64,000 nucleotides of DNA, taken from the NCBI GenBank assembly GCA_022813675.1, contig CP063375.1, positions 2,204,501 through 2,268,500 on the forward strand. Reading direction: 5' to 3'. This DNA is from Deferribacteraceae bacterium V6Fe1. GTDB taxonomy: Bacteria; Chrysiogenota; Deferribacteres; Deferribacterales; Deferrivibrionaceae. A program made the position numbers and the translations under genes. Shown one piece after another: positions 36,216 through 45,563 of the stretch; the first letter of the stretch is position 1; every line of letters begins with the position of its first letter. Under the pieces are notes generated by a model that was not told the origin of the DNA, searched no databases, and worked only from the letters and a program-made list of their open reading frames with translations.

Positions 36216-36971
36216 CTATTGGGCAGTCCACCCACAGTCAATTGTAAGAGAATTACCTGTCATACACCTGGCAGCATCAGAGCATAAATAAAGAACTGCT
36301 TCGCCTAATTCATCCGGCTCAATCATACGCTTGATTGCTTGTTTTTTCAAAATTACCTTTTCAAGAACTTCTTCTCTGGATATACCATGAGTCTTAGCTT
36401 GATCATCAATTTGGTTGTCTACAAGCGGTGTCCTGACATATCCAGGGCAAATTGCATTAACCGTTATTCCGCAGTTAGCCCCTTCTAATGCAGCAACCTT
36501 TGTAAGCCCCATAAGTCCATGCTTGGCAGATACATACGCAGATTTAAACTCAGAGGCACGCAATCCATGGACAGAGCTTATATTTATAATTCTTCCCCAC
36601 CCTTTCTCTTTCATGTATGGCCATACATATTTGGTCAACAAAAATGGGGCGGTAAGCATCAAGGATATAATAAAATTCCATTTTCCCTCAGGGAAATCTG
36701 CAATCGGACAAACATGCTGTATACCAGCATTATTAACTAAAACATCTACTGTGCCATAATGAGCCACTGAAGCCTCAATTAGTAATTTACAATCGTTTGC
36801 TTTGGATAAATCCGTTTTAACAAAAAAACCGCCTAAGTTTGAAGCTACTTTTGCTCCTGTTTCTTCATTAATATCTGAAATGACAACATCATAGTTATTC
36901 TTAGCCAAAGCAGTTGCTACACTTAATCCAATACCGCTTGCTCCACCTGTTACTATTGCAACTTTTTTCAT
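36216..36971 (-). CDS. D-beta-hydroxybutyrate dehydrogenase (SDR family)
   Basis: This 251-residue short-chain dehydrogenase has the NAD loop VTGGASGIGLS, NNAGIQH, the catalytic Ser in INISSVHG and the Y-x3-K of SAYVSAKHG. The NAGIQHVxPI...FP and VHGLxAS...KSAYVSAKHG segments and a GISREEVLEKVIL insert match 3-hydroxybutyrate dehydrogenases. The enzyme oxidises 3-hydroxybutyrate to acetoacetate with NAD. It is the last gene of the TRAP operon (12 bases after dctM), which suggests that the transporter imports 3-hydroxybutyrate or a related acid. Confidence 0.87.
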   Translation of the reverse strand: MKKVAIVTGGASGIGLSVATALAKNNYDVVISDINEETGAKVASNLGGFFVKTDLSKANDCKLLIEASVAHYGTVDVLVNNAGIQHVCPIADFPEGKWNFIISLMLTAPFLLTKYVWPYMKEKGWGRIINISSVHGLRASEFKSAYVSAKHGLMGLTKVAALEGANCGITVNAICPGYVRTPLVDNQIDDQAKTHGISREEVLEKVILKKQAIKRMIEPDELGEAVLYLCSDAARCMTGNSLTIDCGWTAQ

Positions 36972-36983
36972 AATTAAATCCCC

Positions 36984-38369
36984 CTATTTGTAAATTGTCG
37001 CCGGAAGCCACGTGATCAATTCCGGAAAGATTATCAAAAAGAACAAAGATAATAACTGTATTATTATAAAAGGGATGACGCCCTTATAAATATCTCCAAG
37101 GGTTATATTTGGCGGAGTAACACCCTTTAAATAAAATAAAGAAAAACCCACCGGGGGTGTTAAAAATGATGTTTGCAGCGTCATTGCTACAAGCATTACA
37201 AACCATAGCAAATTTGGATTTTCCAACACTCCATATCCATTTATATTGAGTCCAAGATGAGGTATTACCGGTGAAAGTAGAGGTAAAACTATCAATGTTA
37301 TTTCCACCCAATCAAGAAAAAAGCCAAGTAGAAAAACAACGCCCAAAATAACTAAAATAGTCCCTGTCGGACCAAATGGAAGAGAAGTTAAAACCTCAGA
37401 GATAACTTCATCACCGCCCAAACCTCTTAAGACAAGAGCATACGCGGTTGCACCCACAAATATGCCAAATATATAGGCGGTAGTGTTAAAGGTGCCATAC
37501 AGCACATCTTTTAAAACTTCAAAATTAAATTTTTTAAACATAACTGCAAGTAAGACCGAGCCTAACGCTCCCACAGCACTTGCTTCCGTTACAGTTGCAA
37601 TACCTGCAAAAATTGAGCCCAAAACTGCCACTATCAACCCAAATGGCGGGATAACGTTTAATATTACGTCTTTAACAACTTTCCAAGATACAGGCTCAAG
37701 ATCTTCAGGAAGTGGCGCTGATTTTGGGTTAAAAAAAGCAAAAATAAGAATAAAAACCACATACATACCTGCAAGCATTAGCCCTGGGAAAACAGCACCA
37801 AGAAACAAGTCACCCACAGATAAGCTTAATTGATCACCCATAACAACAAGCATTATAGAAGGTGGAATGAGAATACCCAAAGTCCCTGCACTTGCCACTG
37901 TGCCAAGTGCCAATGTTTTTGAATACCCCTGATTTAACATGGCTGGCAGTGAAAGCAAACCGAGTAATACCACTGACGCTCCGACAATGCCCGTTGAAGC
38001 TGCAAGCAACACACCTACAAATGTTACGGTTATTGCAAGGCCTCCTCTTACTTTACCAAATAATTTTTGTGATGAATTCATTAATCTTTCAGCAATACCT
38101 GACTTATCCAACATTAAACCCATAAATATAAAGATAGGCAACGATACAAGCACCCAGTTTGTCATCGTTTTGTATATTCTGGTAATAACCAAACCAAAGT
38201 AATTTAAGTCAATACCAGTAAATGCTCCAAAGTAATTATCCGCGATATATCCTACACCTACAAACAATACTGCAGTACCACCAAGTGCAAAAGGTATCGG
38301 GTAGCCTATAAGCAATATACCTATGAACGTAACAAACATTAAAATTACCAATATTTGGTTGATATCCAT
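36984..38369 (-). CDS. dctM: TRAP transporter large membrane subunit (DctM)
   Basis: This 461-residue polytopic membrane protein has the TRAP-type large permease features: GYPIPFALGGTAVLF at the start, STGIVGASVVLLGLLSLPAML and GTLGILIPPSIMLVVMGDQ in the middle, and FLDWVEITLIVLPLLSPVI with LTPPVGFSLFYLKG near the end. It couples sodium flow to solute uptake with DctQ and DctP. Its ATG follows the dctQ stop codon directly. Confidence 0.95.
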   Translation of the reverse strand: MDINQILVILMFVTFIGILLIGYPIPFALGGTAVLFVGVGYIADNYFGAFTGIDLNYFGLVITRIYKTMTNWVLVSLPIFIFMGLMLDKSGIAERLMNSSQKLFGKVRGGLAITVTFVGVLLAASTGIVGASVVLLGLLSLPAMLNQGYSKTLALGTVASAGTLGILIPPSIMLVVMGDQLSLSVGDLFLGAVFPGLMLAGMYVVFILIFAFFNPKSAPLPEDLEPVSWKVVKDVILNVIPPFGLIVAVLGSIFAGIATVTEASAVGALGSVLLAVMFKKFNFEVLKDVLYGTFNTTAYIFGIFVGATAYALVLRGLGGDEVISEVLTSLPFGPTGTILVILGVVFLLGFFLDWVEITLIVLPLLSPVIPHLGLNINGYGVLENPNLLWFVMLVAMTLQTSFLTPPVGFSLFYLKGVTPPNITLGDIYKGVIPFIIIQLLSLFFLIIFPELITWLPATIYK

Positions 38370-38897
38370 CTATTCCCTCCCAAAAATAATAAGCAATGAT
38401 TTTACCATTCTGGAAATTACTGCAATCAAGAGCAATATAAACGAAATGGGTATGACAGCCTTAATTATCCACCTAAAAGGAAGACCTAAAGGCGCATTTG
38501 AATGTTCATTTAAAATAAACGAGCTATGTGTAAATTCTACTCCATAATAAATCAAAACAAGTATAAAAGGTAAAAGTAAAAACAAGTGGCCAAGAAACTC
38601 TATCCATTCTCTTGTCTCTAAAGAAAATTTACTTTGCAATACGTCAACTCTGACATGAGAATCGGTTACAACAGCATAAGACAAACCAATCATATAGGCA
38701 AAAGAATATAGATGCCATTCTAATTCCTCCAAAACCACAAGACCATGGTTAAATCCATATCTAAGTAAAACTTGTAGTAAAGTAACAATTATCAATAATA
38801 AGTTTGCCCAACTTACTGTTTTACCAATTCTAATTATAAGCTTATCAAGTATGTTTGATAGCTTATTAGCTCCAGGCTTTACTGTATTTGCTTGCAT
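38370..38897 (-). CDS. dctQ: TRAP transporter small membrane subunit (DctQ)
   Basis: The 175-residue protein has four membrane helices and the DctQ motif near residues 55-85: LEELEWHLYSFAYMIGLSYAV followed by HVRVDVLQSKF. It forms the permease with DctM. AGGAG stands before the ATG at 38897. Confidence 0.92.
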   Translation of the reverse strand: MQANTVKPGANKLSNILDKLIIRIGKTVSWANLLLIIVTLLQVLLRYGFNHGLVVLEELEWHLYSFAYMIGLSYAVVTDSHVRVDVLQSKFSLETREWIEFLGHLFLLLPFILVLIYYGVEFTHSSFILNEHSNAPLGLPFRWIIKAVIPISFILLLIAVISRMVKSLLIIFGRE

Positions 38898-38929
38898 TAT
38901 TACTCCTTATAAAAAGTAAAAATAATAGA

Positions 38930-38944
38930 GCCCCTAAAAGGGGC
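38930..38944 (-). terminator. Attenuator-like hairpin between dctP and dctQ
   Basis: On the minus strand GCCCC-TTTTA-GGGGC is followed by a T-rich stretch. Partial termination here would leave more binding protein than permease, as is common for such operons. Confidence 0.6.
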
Positions 38945-38950
38945 ATCTAT

Positions 38951-40021
38951 TTATTCAAATGGTAATGTGCTGTAATTGATAAATTTGTTAACTTCTTTGA
39001 AATATTGTTTTTGATCGTCTATAACCTTTTTAAAGAATGGATCTTTTGCAGTTTCTTCTTCCAATACTTCATTCCAAGTTTGTCTTAACTTTTTAACTAT
39101 TTCATCATTAAATTTCATGTTTTTCACGCCTTTCTCCTCATTTTCCATAAGGACTTTCCCCTGTACAGCAATAGACTTAGTAAGAGTGAAATAGTTAGTT
39201 GCATTAACAGCAGTCTGTATTACAGCTTGCTGACGAGGGCTCATAGAATTCCATGTTTCTTTGTTAATTAAAAGCTCAAAAGTTGATGAGGGTTGATGCC
39301 AACCAGGGAAGTAGTTGTATTTTGCAATTTTATAAAACCCAAGTTTTTTATCAACTACTGGCATAGAAAATTCAGTAGCATCAATAGCACCTTTTTCAAG
39401 AGCAGGAAATATTTCAGCACCAGGCAATAATACTACTGAGGCACCAAGTTTTGCTAACACTTTACCACCTAAACCGTAAAATCTGATTTTCAAACCTTTG
39501 AAATCATCTATACTTTCAATTGGTTTTTTATACCAACCGGCAGTTTCAGCAGTATATATTGTTATAGGGAAAACTCTAACGTTAAACCCGGCATTATCAT
39601 ACATTTCCTGATATAACTTGCTGCCGTTTCCCACTGTAAACCATGAGCCGAATACTTCAGGAGTAGGCCCAAATGGGAGTGCGGAAAAGACTGCAGCAGC
39701 CGGTATTTTTCCTTGAATATAACCTGAAATAGTATAGCCTGCATTAACTTTTCCTGTAGAAACAGCATCATGAATTTCAAAAGCAGGCATCAATTTGCCA
39801 GGTTCAAAAATTTTGACTTTAATTGTGTCATCCATACTGTTTACTAAATCAGCAAAGTAAACCGCACCTTCACCCAAAATTGGTAAAGTTGAAGGGAAAG
39901 CCAAAGGCATCTTAAGTAGAATATTCTTTTCTTTTTCTTTGGCAAACACATTAACAGTGCTCATTGCCAATACCAAAATAACAACTGAAAAAACTTTTAA
40001 AAACATTTTTACACTACGCAT
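38951..40021 (-). CDS. dctP: TRAP transporter solute-binding protein (DctP)
   Basis: The 356-residue periplasmic protein has a signal peptide (SVVILVLAMSTVNVFA) and the DctP fold. Family marks include a segment ending GKVNAGYTISGYIQGK, FKGLKIRFYGLGGKVL (the R that salt-bridges carboxylates), LPGAEIFPALEKGAIDATEFSMP, and NYFPGWHQPSSTFELLI. It resembles the DctP branch that binds monocarboxylates or keto acids. The ATG at 40021 is chosen because AGGAGG stands 6 bases ahead; the ATG only a base or two after AGGAGG is too close. Confidence 0.92.
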   Translation of the reverse strand: MRSVKMFLKVFSVVILVLAMSTVNVFAKEKEKNILLKMPLAFPSTLPILGEGAVYFADLVNSMDDTIKVKIFEPGKLMPAFEIHDAVSTGKVNAGYTISGYIQGKIPAAAVFSALPFGPTPEVFGSWFTVGNGSKLYQEMYDNAGFNVRVFPITIYTAETAGWYKKPIESIDDFKGLKIRFYGLGGKVLAKLGASVVLLPGAEIFPALEKGAIDATEFSMPVVDKKLGFYKIAKYNYFPGWHQPSSTFELLINKETWNSMSPRQQAVIQTAVNATNYFTLTKSIAVQGKVLMENEEKGVKNMKFNDEIVKKLRQTWNEVLEEETAKDPFFKKVIDDQKQYFKEVNKFINYSTLPFE

Positions 40022-40057
40022 ATACATCCTCCTTTTTAACAACTGTGTTTTAATATA

Positions 40058-40073
40058 TTCAAATAGCATGCCA
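40058..40073 (-). promoter_or_regulatory. Sigma-54-like promoter of the TRAP operon (predicted)
   Basis: On the minus strand TGGCATGCTATTTGA resembles the -24/-12 consensus TGGCAC-N5-TTGC with the GG and the final G in register; the last C is A. It would start transcription about 25 bases before dctP, and a sigma-54 activator gene lies divergently upstream. Confidence 0.55.
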
Positions 40074-40182
40074 TAATATCAATATTTTATTAGCATCAGA
40101 TTAACACTTGATATTTATTAGCTTTATTTAATAGACATTTTAATTAGTTGAAATAAATATAAAAATGTTATATAAATTTTAT

Positions 40183-40216
40183 GTATCAAATTTGAAACAT
40201 ATAGCAATTTTGATAC
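40183..40216. promoter_or_regulatory. Dyad upstream of the TRAP operon, likely activator site
   Basis: GTATCAAATTTG (40183-40194) and CAATTTTGATAC (40205-40216) form an inverted repeat with one mismatch and a 10-base centre. It lies about 110 bases upstream of the -24/-12-like site and about 20 bases before the activator gene, as an enhancer and autoregulatory site would. Confidence 0.55.
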
Positions 40217-40236
40217 AATACTTACAGAGATAGGTC

Positions 40237-41601
40237 ATGCTAATAAAAACTTTTTACAAAAAAATGCTTGATAATCTGCCACTCGGAATCATTACCACAG
40301 ACCCAAATGGCAATATTCTTTATCTAAACAAATACTATGCTGACTTTTTGTCAGTTAACATAAACAAAGCCTTGGGTAAAAATATTAGAGACTTTGTACC
40401 CAATACAAGAATGATAGAAGTAGCAAAATCTAAAACTCCTGAAATTAACTTTATTCATGATTTTGTCCCTCAAGGAGTTAGCACGATTGTTCATAGAATA
40501 CCAATAATTGAAGATAATGAAGTAATAGCAGTTTTCGGAATAATACTAATCACGAGCAACGAATCAAATGACATAACTGAAAAACTAACTCTATTAAACA
40601 CAAAAATCAAACACTATGAAACTGAGTTAAAAGACCTAAAATCTAAAAGATTTACTTTTGACAAGATAATCGGCATTACACAAGAAATTATTAAAGTAAA
40701 AGAAGATGCAAAAAAAGCATCTAAAACCAACCTTCCTGTTTTAATAGTTGGGGAATCGGGGACTGGGAAAGAGATGATTGCACAAGCAATACACTACTCA
40801 AGCTCAAGATCAAATGGCCCATTCGTAAGAATTAACTGTTCAGCGATACCTAAAGAACTTTTCGAATCAGAGCTTTTTGGCTATGAAAAAGGCTCATTTA
40901 CAGGTGCAGACAGCAAAGGTAAAATAGGTAAATTTGAAATAGCCAATAATGGTACAATTTTTTTAGACGAAATCGGAGATATGCCGCTATCGTTACAGCC
41001 AAAACTGCTAAGAGTGCTTGAATATAAGGAATTTGAAAGAGTTGGAGGGAATAAAGTAATAAAATCTGACTTTAGAATAATTGCTGCCACAAATAAGCCA
41101 CTTGAAGATATGGTCAAAAAAGGGGAGTTTAGGGCTGATCTCTTTTTCAGACTAAATGTAATAAATATCAAAATACCCCCTCTGAGAGAAAGGAAAGAAG
41201 ATGTACCAATTTTGATACAGCATTTCATAGACAAAACTCTGTTTGAAAATAAAATATACGGAAGAGACATTAAAATAACCGAGAATGCTTTAAAATGCCT
41301 TGTGAATTACTCATGGCCAGGAAACGCAAGAGAATTACAAAATATTGTAGACAGGCTAATTGCAATAACCGAAAACGATATTATAGATGTCGAAGATCTG
41401 CCTGCCTATATTCAAATAGGAAAAGGCAAAAAGCATAACATATCTTCCCTATCATTAAAAACATATTTAGAAGAAGCTGAAAAAGACTTCATAAGAAATA
41501 TACTAAAAAAACACAATAATAACAAAAATTTAACCGCGAAAAAACTTGGAATTCACAGAACACTTTTATACAAAAAAATGAAAAAACTTGGTCTAAGCTA
41601 A
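40237..41601 (+). CDS. PAS-domain sigma-54-dependent activator
   Basis: The 454-residue regulator has an N-terminal PAS sensor (about 8-110: LPLGIITTDPNGNILYLNKYYADFL), then the AAA+ domain with GESGTGKE near residue 171, GSFTGADS near 219 (the GAFTGA sigma-54 contact loop with S for A), FLDEIGDMPLSLQPKLLRV and DLFFRLNVI. A Fis-type helix-turn-helix ends it (TAKKLGIHRTLLYKKMKKLGL). There is no receiver domain, so it senses a ligand directly. It is divergent from the TRAP-hydroxybutyrate operon and probably activates it. Confidence 0.92.
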   Translation: MLIKTFYKKMLDNLPLGIITTDPNGNILYLNKYYADFLSVNINKALGKNIRDFVPNTRMIEVAKSKTPEINFIHDFVPQGVSTIVHRIPIIEDNEVIAVFGIILITSNESNDITEKLTLLNTKIKHYETELKDLKSKRFTFDKIIGITQEIIKVKEDAKKASKTNLPVLIVGESGTGKEMIAQAIHYSSSRSNGPFVRINCSAIPKELFESELFGYEKGSFTGADSKGKIGKFEIANNGTIFLDEIGDMPLSLQPKLLRVLEYKEFERVGGNKVIKSDFRIIAATNKPLEDMVKKGEFRADLFFRLNVINIKIPPLRERKEDVPILIQHFIDKTLFENKIYGRDIKITENALKCLVNYSWPGNARELQNIVDRLIAITENDIIDVEDLPAYIQIGKGKKHNISSLSLKTYLEEAEKDFIRNILKKHNNNKNLTAKKLGIHRTLLYKKMKKLGLS

Positions 41602-41610
41602 TAAGTTGCT

Positions 41611-43494
41611 CTACTTATTGTTGAGTTTATTTAAAACTTCATTTAAGTTTTTCCAACTCATATTGTTAAGCCGATACTTCATCCTGTAAAATTCATTCAC
41701 AAACAGATTTGCTTTTTTTCTTAAGTCGTCGTTTTCAATTTTTCTTGTATTTTGTAAAAGACTCAGCTTTGGGTCTATATCTACCCCATTTTTCTTCAAT
41801 ATCTTATAAAACTTATCCAAATAATAGTCGGCTTGCTGTTTTTTTCGCCTATATAAAATAAAGTATAAACTCAACCCGATGCCTATGATAATTAATACCA
41901 TATTGGCCAATATTTTCTTAGATATGCTAACATTCATATTTTTAAATGAAGAGGAAACATTTTTAAATAAGCTAACCTGTTTTTGAAAATCGTAATTTAT
42001 TACAAACTTAGTCCAGTAATATGAAATATAGTCGAAATACAGCCTAAATTTTAAACTCCAAGGCAATATATTTTTATCGGTAAACTGCTCAATGGCTGCC
42101 GGAGTAGGATCAAATCTTACCCAATATCCGTCAATATATGCCTCTACCCATACGTGCGCATTTTTATTGGCCACAGCATAATATCCGCCGTTTTCATTAT
42201 AATAGCCACCTTTAAAGCCACCCACAAGCCTAGCAGGTATATGGTTAGCTCTCAACAATACAGCCATACTTGAAGCAAAAAATTCACAATTGCCTTTTTT
42301 TACTTCAAACAAAAAATCTTCCAAAGAATTACTCCCCGTTGGCAAATCTTGTAAAGAATATGACATTTTTGACTTTAGATAATTTATGATTGCATTTGCA
42401 GTTTCAATATTGCTTTCTCTTTTAAAACTTTCAGCAAATTTTAAAACTTTTTGCGACACATTTGCAGTATCCGAATAAAACTTGTTGTCTATCTCATCCT
42501 TAAACTTATCTGCAAAATAAGAAACACCTGTGTATTTAATCTTTTTATTAATCAAATTTCTATCTTTTACTTCAAGCTTATCTGTAAAAAACACCCCCCT
42601 TGTGCCAACATCTACTTTTAAGGGGTAATCAAGAGTTATAAGAAAATTTTCAAAGTGCGGCTCCAAATAAAGCTGATATTCAACCCTTTCGCCTTGCAAT
42701 CTTTTTTGCCTGTTTACCTTCTTTGAAACGGAAGATTTCCACCTATTTTCTTCAAAAACATCAAACACAACCCCCCTAAAATAAAGAGGCCTGTTTACCT
42801 TCTTCATCACTACCCTAAAAGCAATGCTGTTATCTTCCTGAATTGAATTAACATCTCCAAGCCCTATTTCACTACTAAAGCCTGACTTTGAAATATTTGA
42901 ATATCCTATAGAGTTAAAAAGCGGGTAATCTGTTCTCGGCAGCACAATGAAAATAATTGCTGCCAAAGGAACGGCAAGCAGCACAATCGCCAAACCTTTA
43001 AAAAGAAGCTGTTTAAAACTACTGCCTTCAAGCTCAATATCACTCTTAAAATTAACAAAAGTGATAAAAATTGCCGCAATATTGGCAACAAATACTGAAA
43101 CTACAATATATACCAAATAAATCATACTTAGACTAAAAAGCCCGGAAGCGGTTGTCAAAAAAATTGTCAATATAATCAGCTGCATATAATCTCTATAACC
43201 TTTTTCCTCAAGGAGCTTAATGCAGATAAATACTATGATGATGTGGCAAAGTGATAACAAAAACGTGTTTACGTTTGTATTAATGAGAGTAATCCCTGAA
43301 AATAAAAAAGCAAAAAAGGTGAGAACTTTTCTGTTTAATTTGAAAAATTTAAGCTTTTCATTAAACAAGAATATTATCAAAACCGCTATCAGGATAGCCG
43401 AATATAAGACATTCACATATCTAATGACACTAAAAAGTGCTAAAATTACCAAAAAACTTATAAGGTAATTTACAAAATCGCTAACTTTTACCAT
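41611..43494 (-). CDS. TgpA-like membrane transglutaminase
   Basis: The 627-residue protein has several N-terminal membrane helices, a periplasmic domain and a transglutaminase-like core. The likely catalytic Cys lies in KKGNCEFFASSMAVLLR (near 401), the His in NAHVWVEAYIDGYW (near 446) and the Asp in RFDPTPAAIE (near 461). A further helix follows near 540-560, with a DUF4129-like C-terminal tail. Pseudomonas TgpA is the model. Its partners are the DUF58 and MoxR genes directly upstream (it overlaps the DUF58 gene by 14 bases). The substrate is unknown. Confidence 0.85.
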   Translation of the reverse strand: MVKVSDFVNYLISFLVILALFSVIRYVNVLYSAILIAVLIIFLFNEKLKFFKLNRKVLTFFAFLFSGITLINTNVNTFLLSLCHIIIVFICIKLLEEKGYRDYMQLIILTIFLTTASGLFSLSMIYLVYIVVSVFVANIAAIFITFVNFKSDIELEGSSFKQLLFKGLAIVLLAVPLAAIIFIVLPRTDYPLFNSIGYSNISKSGFSSEIGLGDVNSIQEDNSIAFRVVMKKVNRPLYFRGVVFDVFEENRWKSSVSKKVNRQKRLQGERVEYQLYLEPHFENFLITLDYPLKVDVGTRGVFFTDKLEVKDRNLINKKIKYTGVSYFADKFKDEIDNKFYSDTANVSQKVLKFAESFKRESNIETANAIINYLKSKMSYSLQDLPTGSNSLEDFLFEVKKGNCEFFASSMAVLLRANHIPARLVGGFKGGYYNENGGYYAVANKNAHVWVEAYIDGYWVRFDPTPAAIEQFTDKNILPWSLKFRLYFDYISYYWTKFVINYDFQKQVSLFKNVSSSFKNMNVSISKKILANMVLIIIGIGLSLYFILYRRKKQQADYYLDKFYKILKKNGVDIDPKLSLLQNTRKIENDDLRKKANLFVNEFYRMKYRLNNMSWKNLNEVLNKLNNK

Positions 43495-44359
43495 AAATAG
43501 CCAGCCTTTTTAAGACTTCCCTTTTTTCATATACATTTCCGATATTAAATTCCTTATTGCCAACCTGAAACAGCAAAGGTTGCTTTTTTATACTTGCTTC
43601 ATAAATAATTGTTGTCGCAATACTTATCCCTTTTTCCAAACCATATGCATTAATTAAATCTTCAAAAATAACATATAAATAGCTCATCTTTTCTGAGGTA
43701 AATTCTTTGGTATAAAGGTTTTCGTTTTTTGCGTAGTGTTTCCAGAATATTTTACTCATCGGGTCGTTATTATAGCTTCTAATATTGCTAAGCTCTTCCT
43801 GACTCTTTATTACAGGCAGCACTGAAAAATCATTAACGATATCCCCATCTTCAGCTGAATTTGGAATAAAAGAATTGTCAATTAGTCTTGGAAATATCAC
43901 TAATTCTTCATTTACTGCATATACTTTTGCTCTGATAAAAAAATTAAACGGATAAATAGATGTGACAATGACTTTATCTATCTTCACAAACCCTCTTTCG
44001 GTAAAAGTCTTAATAAAATATAAAGATGCCGATTGTTTTGGTTTTAGAAAAATGACCTTTTCTTCATCATCTAAAATGTTAATATTGAGAAGAGCGGAAA
44101 ATATCGCCGATTTATTATTTATAACGTTGACTTTAATCTTTGTTTTTCGTGATGCATAAATCTCCTCTTCAAATGAAAATTCAAATGAGAGATTTTCAAT
44201 GTTTGATTTACCAAAAAAGCCCGATATCCCCATCACCGCAAGCATCAACGATACTGTAATAAAGACAAGATTATTATTCGTGTTGATAGCAGAAAACCCC
44301 ATCAATATTGTGAGTATGATATACAACCATCCGGCTTTTGTAAATTTAATCGGAGACAA
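43481..44359 (-). CDS. DUF58 domain protein
   Basis: The 292-residue protein has two N-terminal membrane helices (AGWLYIILTILMGFSAINTNNNL, FITVSLMLAVMGISGFFG), a beta-rich segment, and the DUF58 core with ELSNIRSYNNDPMSKIFWKHYAKNENLYTKEF, a variant of the R-x-Y-xx-GD-xx-R-x-I-xWxxxAR motif. DUF58 proteins are usually encoded beside MoxR ATPases and are thought to be handled by them. It lies between MoxR (8-base gap) and the transglutaminase. Confidence 0.83.
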   Translation of the reverse strand: MSPIKFTKAGWLYIILTILMGFSAINTNNNLVFITVSLMLAVMGISGFFGKSNIENLSFEFSFEEEIYASRKTKIKVNVINNKSAIFSALLNINILDDEEKVIFLKPKQSASLYFIKTFTERGFVKIDKVIVTSIYPFNFFIRAKVYAVNEELVIFPRLIDNSFIPNSAEDGDIVNDFSVLPVIKSQEELSNIRSYNNDPMSKIFWKHYAKNENLYTKEFTSEKMSYLYVIFEDLINAYGLEKGISIATTIIYEASIKKQPLLFQVGNKEFNIGNVYEKREVLKRLAIYGKS

Positions 44360-44367
44360 TCTTCCCC

Positions 44368-45300
44368 CTAATAAGGCAGTTTTACTGACTTAATTATATC
44401 CTCTAAAATCTCTATCTTTTCACTACCGGAAAACATACCTTTGAATATTATTCTGTGAGGCATGGTGTAAGTATAATAATCAAGTACATCCTCAGGGATT
44501 ACATAATCCCTTTTGTTAATTATTGCTGAAGCTTTAGCCACATTTACCAAAGATAAGGCAGCCCTTGTAGAAAGCCCCGTGGCTATTTTACTGTGATTCC
44601 TTGTTTTATTAACAACTTCAATAAGATATTCCAATATTGAGTCATCTATCTTGATACCTTCTCTAACAAAATGTATTAACTCCAAAGCATCTTCTTTACT
44701 TATGGCAGGCTCTGACTCATAAATTCTCCCCCTTGAGCTTCCACCCTTTAATATTACAAATTCTTCCTCTTTAGACGGATAACCAAGATTTATCTTCATT
44801 AAAAAACGGTCAAGCTGGGATTCCGGAAGCGGAAAGGTACCATAGGACTCAGCTGAATTTTGTGTCGCAATTACAAAAAAAGGTTGATTAAGTTTGTATG
44901 TTTTACCTTCCACCGTCACCTGCTTTTCCCCCATAGCCTCAAGAAGTGCACTCTGAGTTTTGGGAGTGGCTCTATTTATTTCATCCACAAGCAAAATATT
45001 GTTAAAAACAGGCCCGTGTTTAAACTCAAATTCACCCTTTTCCTTATTGAAAATATTTAACCCCGTAACGTCAGTAGGCAATAAGTCATTGGTGCACTGA
45101 ATCCTGCCAAAATCGACACCCATAGACTTTGCTATTGCTATTGCAAGTGTAGTTTTGCCAAGCCCCGGGCTATCTTCAATAAGGATATGCCCTCTGCTTA
45201 AAAAAGCCAACAAAGCAAGCTTAACCCCCATCTCTTTACCATGAAGATATTTGCCATAATAGTCAAATAACCTTTCTATCATAAAAATATATTTTTCCAT
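44368..45300 (-). CDS. MoxR family AAA+ ATPase
   Basis: The 310-residue chaperone-like ATPase has Walker A EDSPGLGKTTLAIAIA, GPVFNNILLVDEINRATPKTQSALLEAM (Walker B), FVIATQNSAESYGTFPLPESQLDRF (sensor 1 and arginine finger region) and GLSTRAALSLV near the end. MoxR proteins act on VWA or DUF58 partners encoded next to them. First gene of the three-gene operon. Confidence 0.93.
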   Translation of the reverse strand: MEKYIFMIERLFDYYGKYLHGKEMGVKLALLAFLSRGHILIEDSPGLGKTTLAIAIAKSMGVDFGRIQCTNDLLPTDVTGLNIFNKEKGEFEFKHGPVFNNILLVDEINRATPKTQSALLEAMGEKQVTVEGKTYKLNQPFFVIATQNSAESYGTFPLPESQLDRFLMKINLGYPSKEEEFVILKGGSSRGRIYESEPAISKEDALELIHFVREGIKIDDSILEYLIEVVNKTRNHSKIATGLSTRAALSLVNVAKASAIINKRDYVIPEDVLDYYTYTMPHRIIFKGMFSGSEKIEILEDIIKSVKLPY

Positions 45301-45522
45301 CAGACCCCCTATTTTTTTACTATTCTACCATAGATGAAAAGTTTTATCTCAATTTAGACCTATAAAGTTTTTTTGAAAGGGGGAATATAAAAAAATGGTA
45401 ATTGATTAAAATTTAATCACATCTGTTATGTGTCTTAGAATATTAAATCTCTTATGTGGATAAATTGTAAAGAACTTTATGTCAGACATTTTAGCTTATA
45501 TATTAATATGTTACATAACACG

Positions 45523-45548
45523 AAAAAAAGGCGGTCACAAAAACCGCC
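45523..45548 (-). terminator. Terminator after the Cache-sensor pair
   Basis: On the minus strand GGCGGT-TTTTGTG-ACCGCC is followed by seven T. It lies 15 bases past the stop codon of the HAMP protein. Confidence 0.88.
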
Positions 45549-45563
45549 CCCTAATACACATCT

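Noticed and set aside
45301-45522. Possible small gene or RNA in the gap before moxR
   Set aside because: No open frame with a ribosome site and no convincing structure; AT-rich sequence only.
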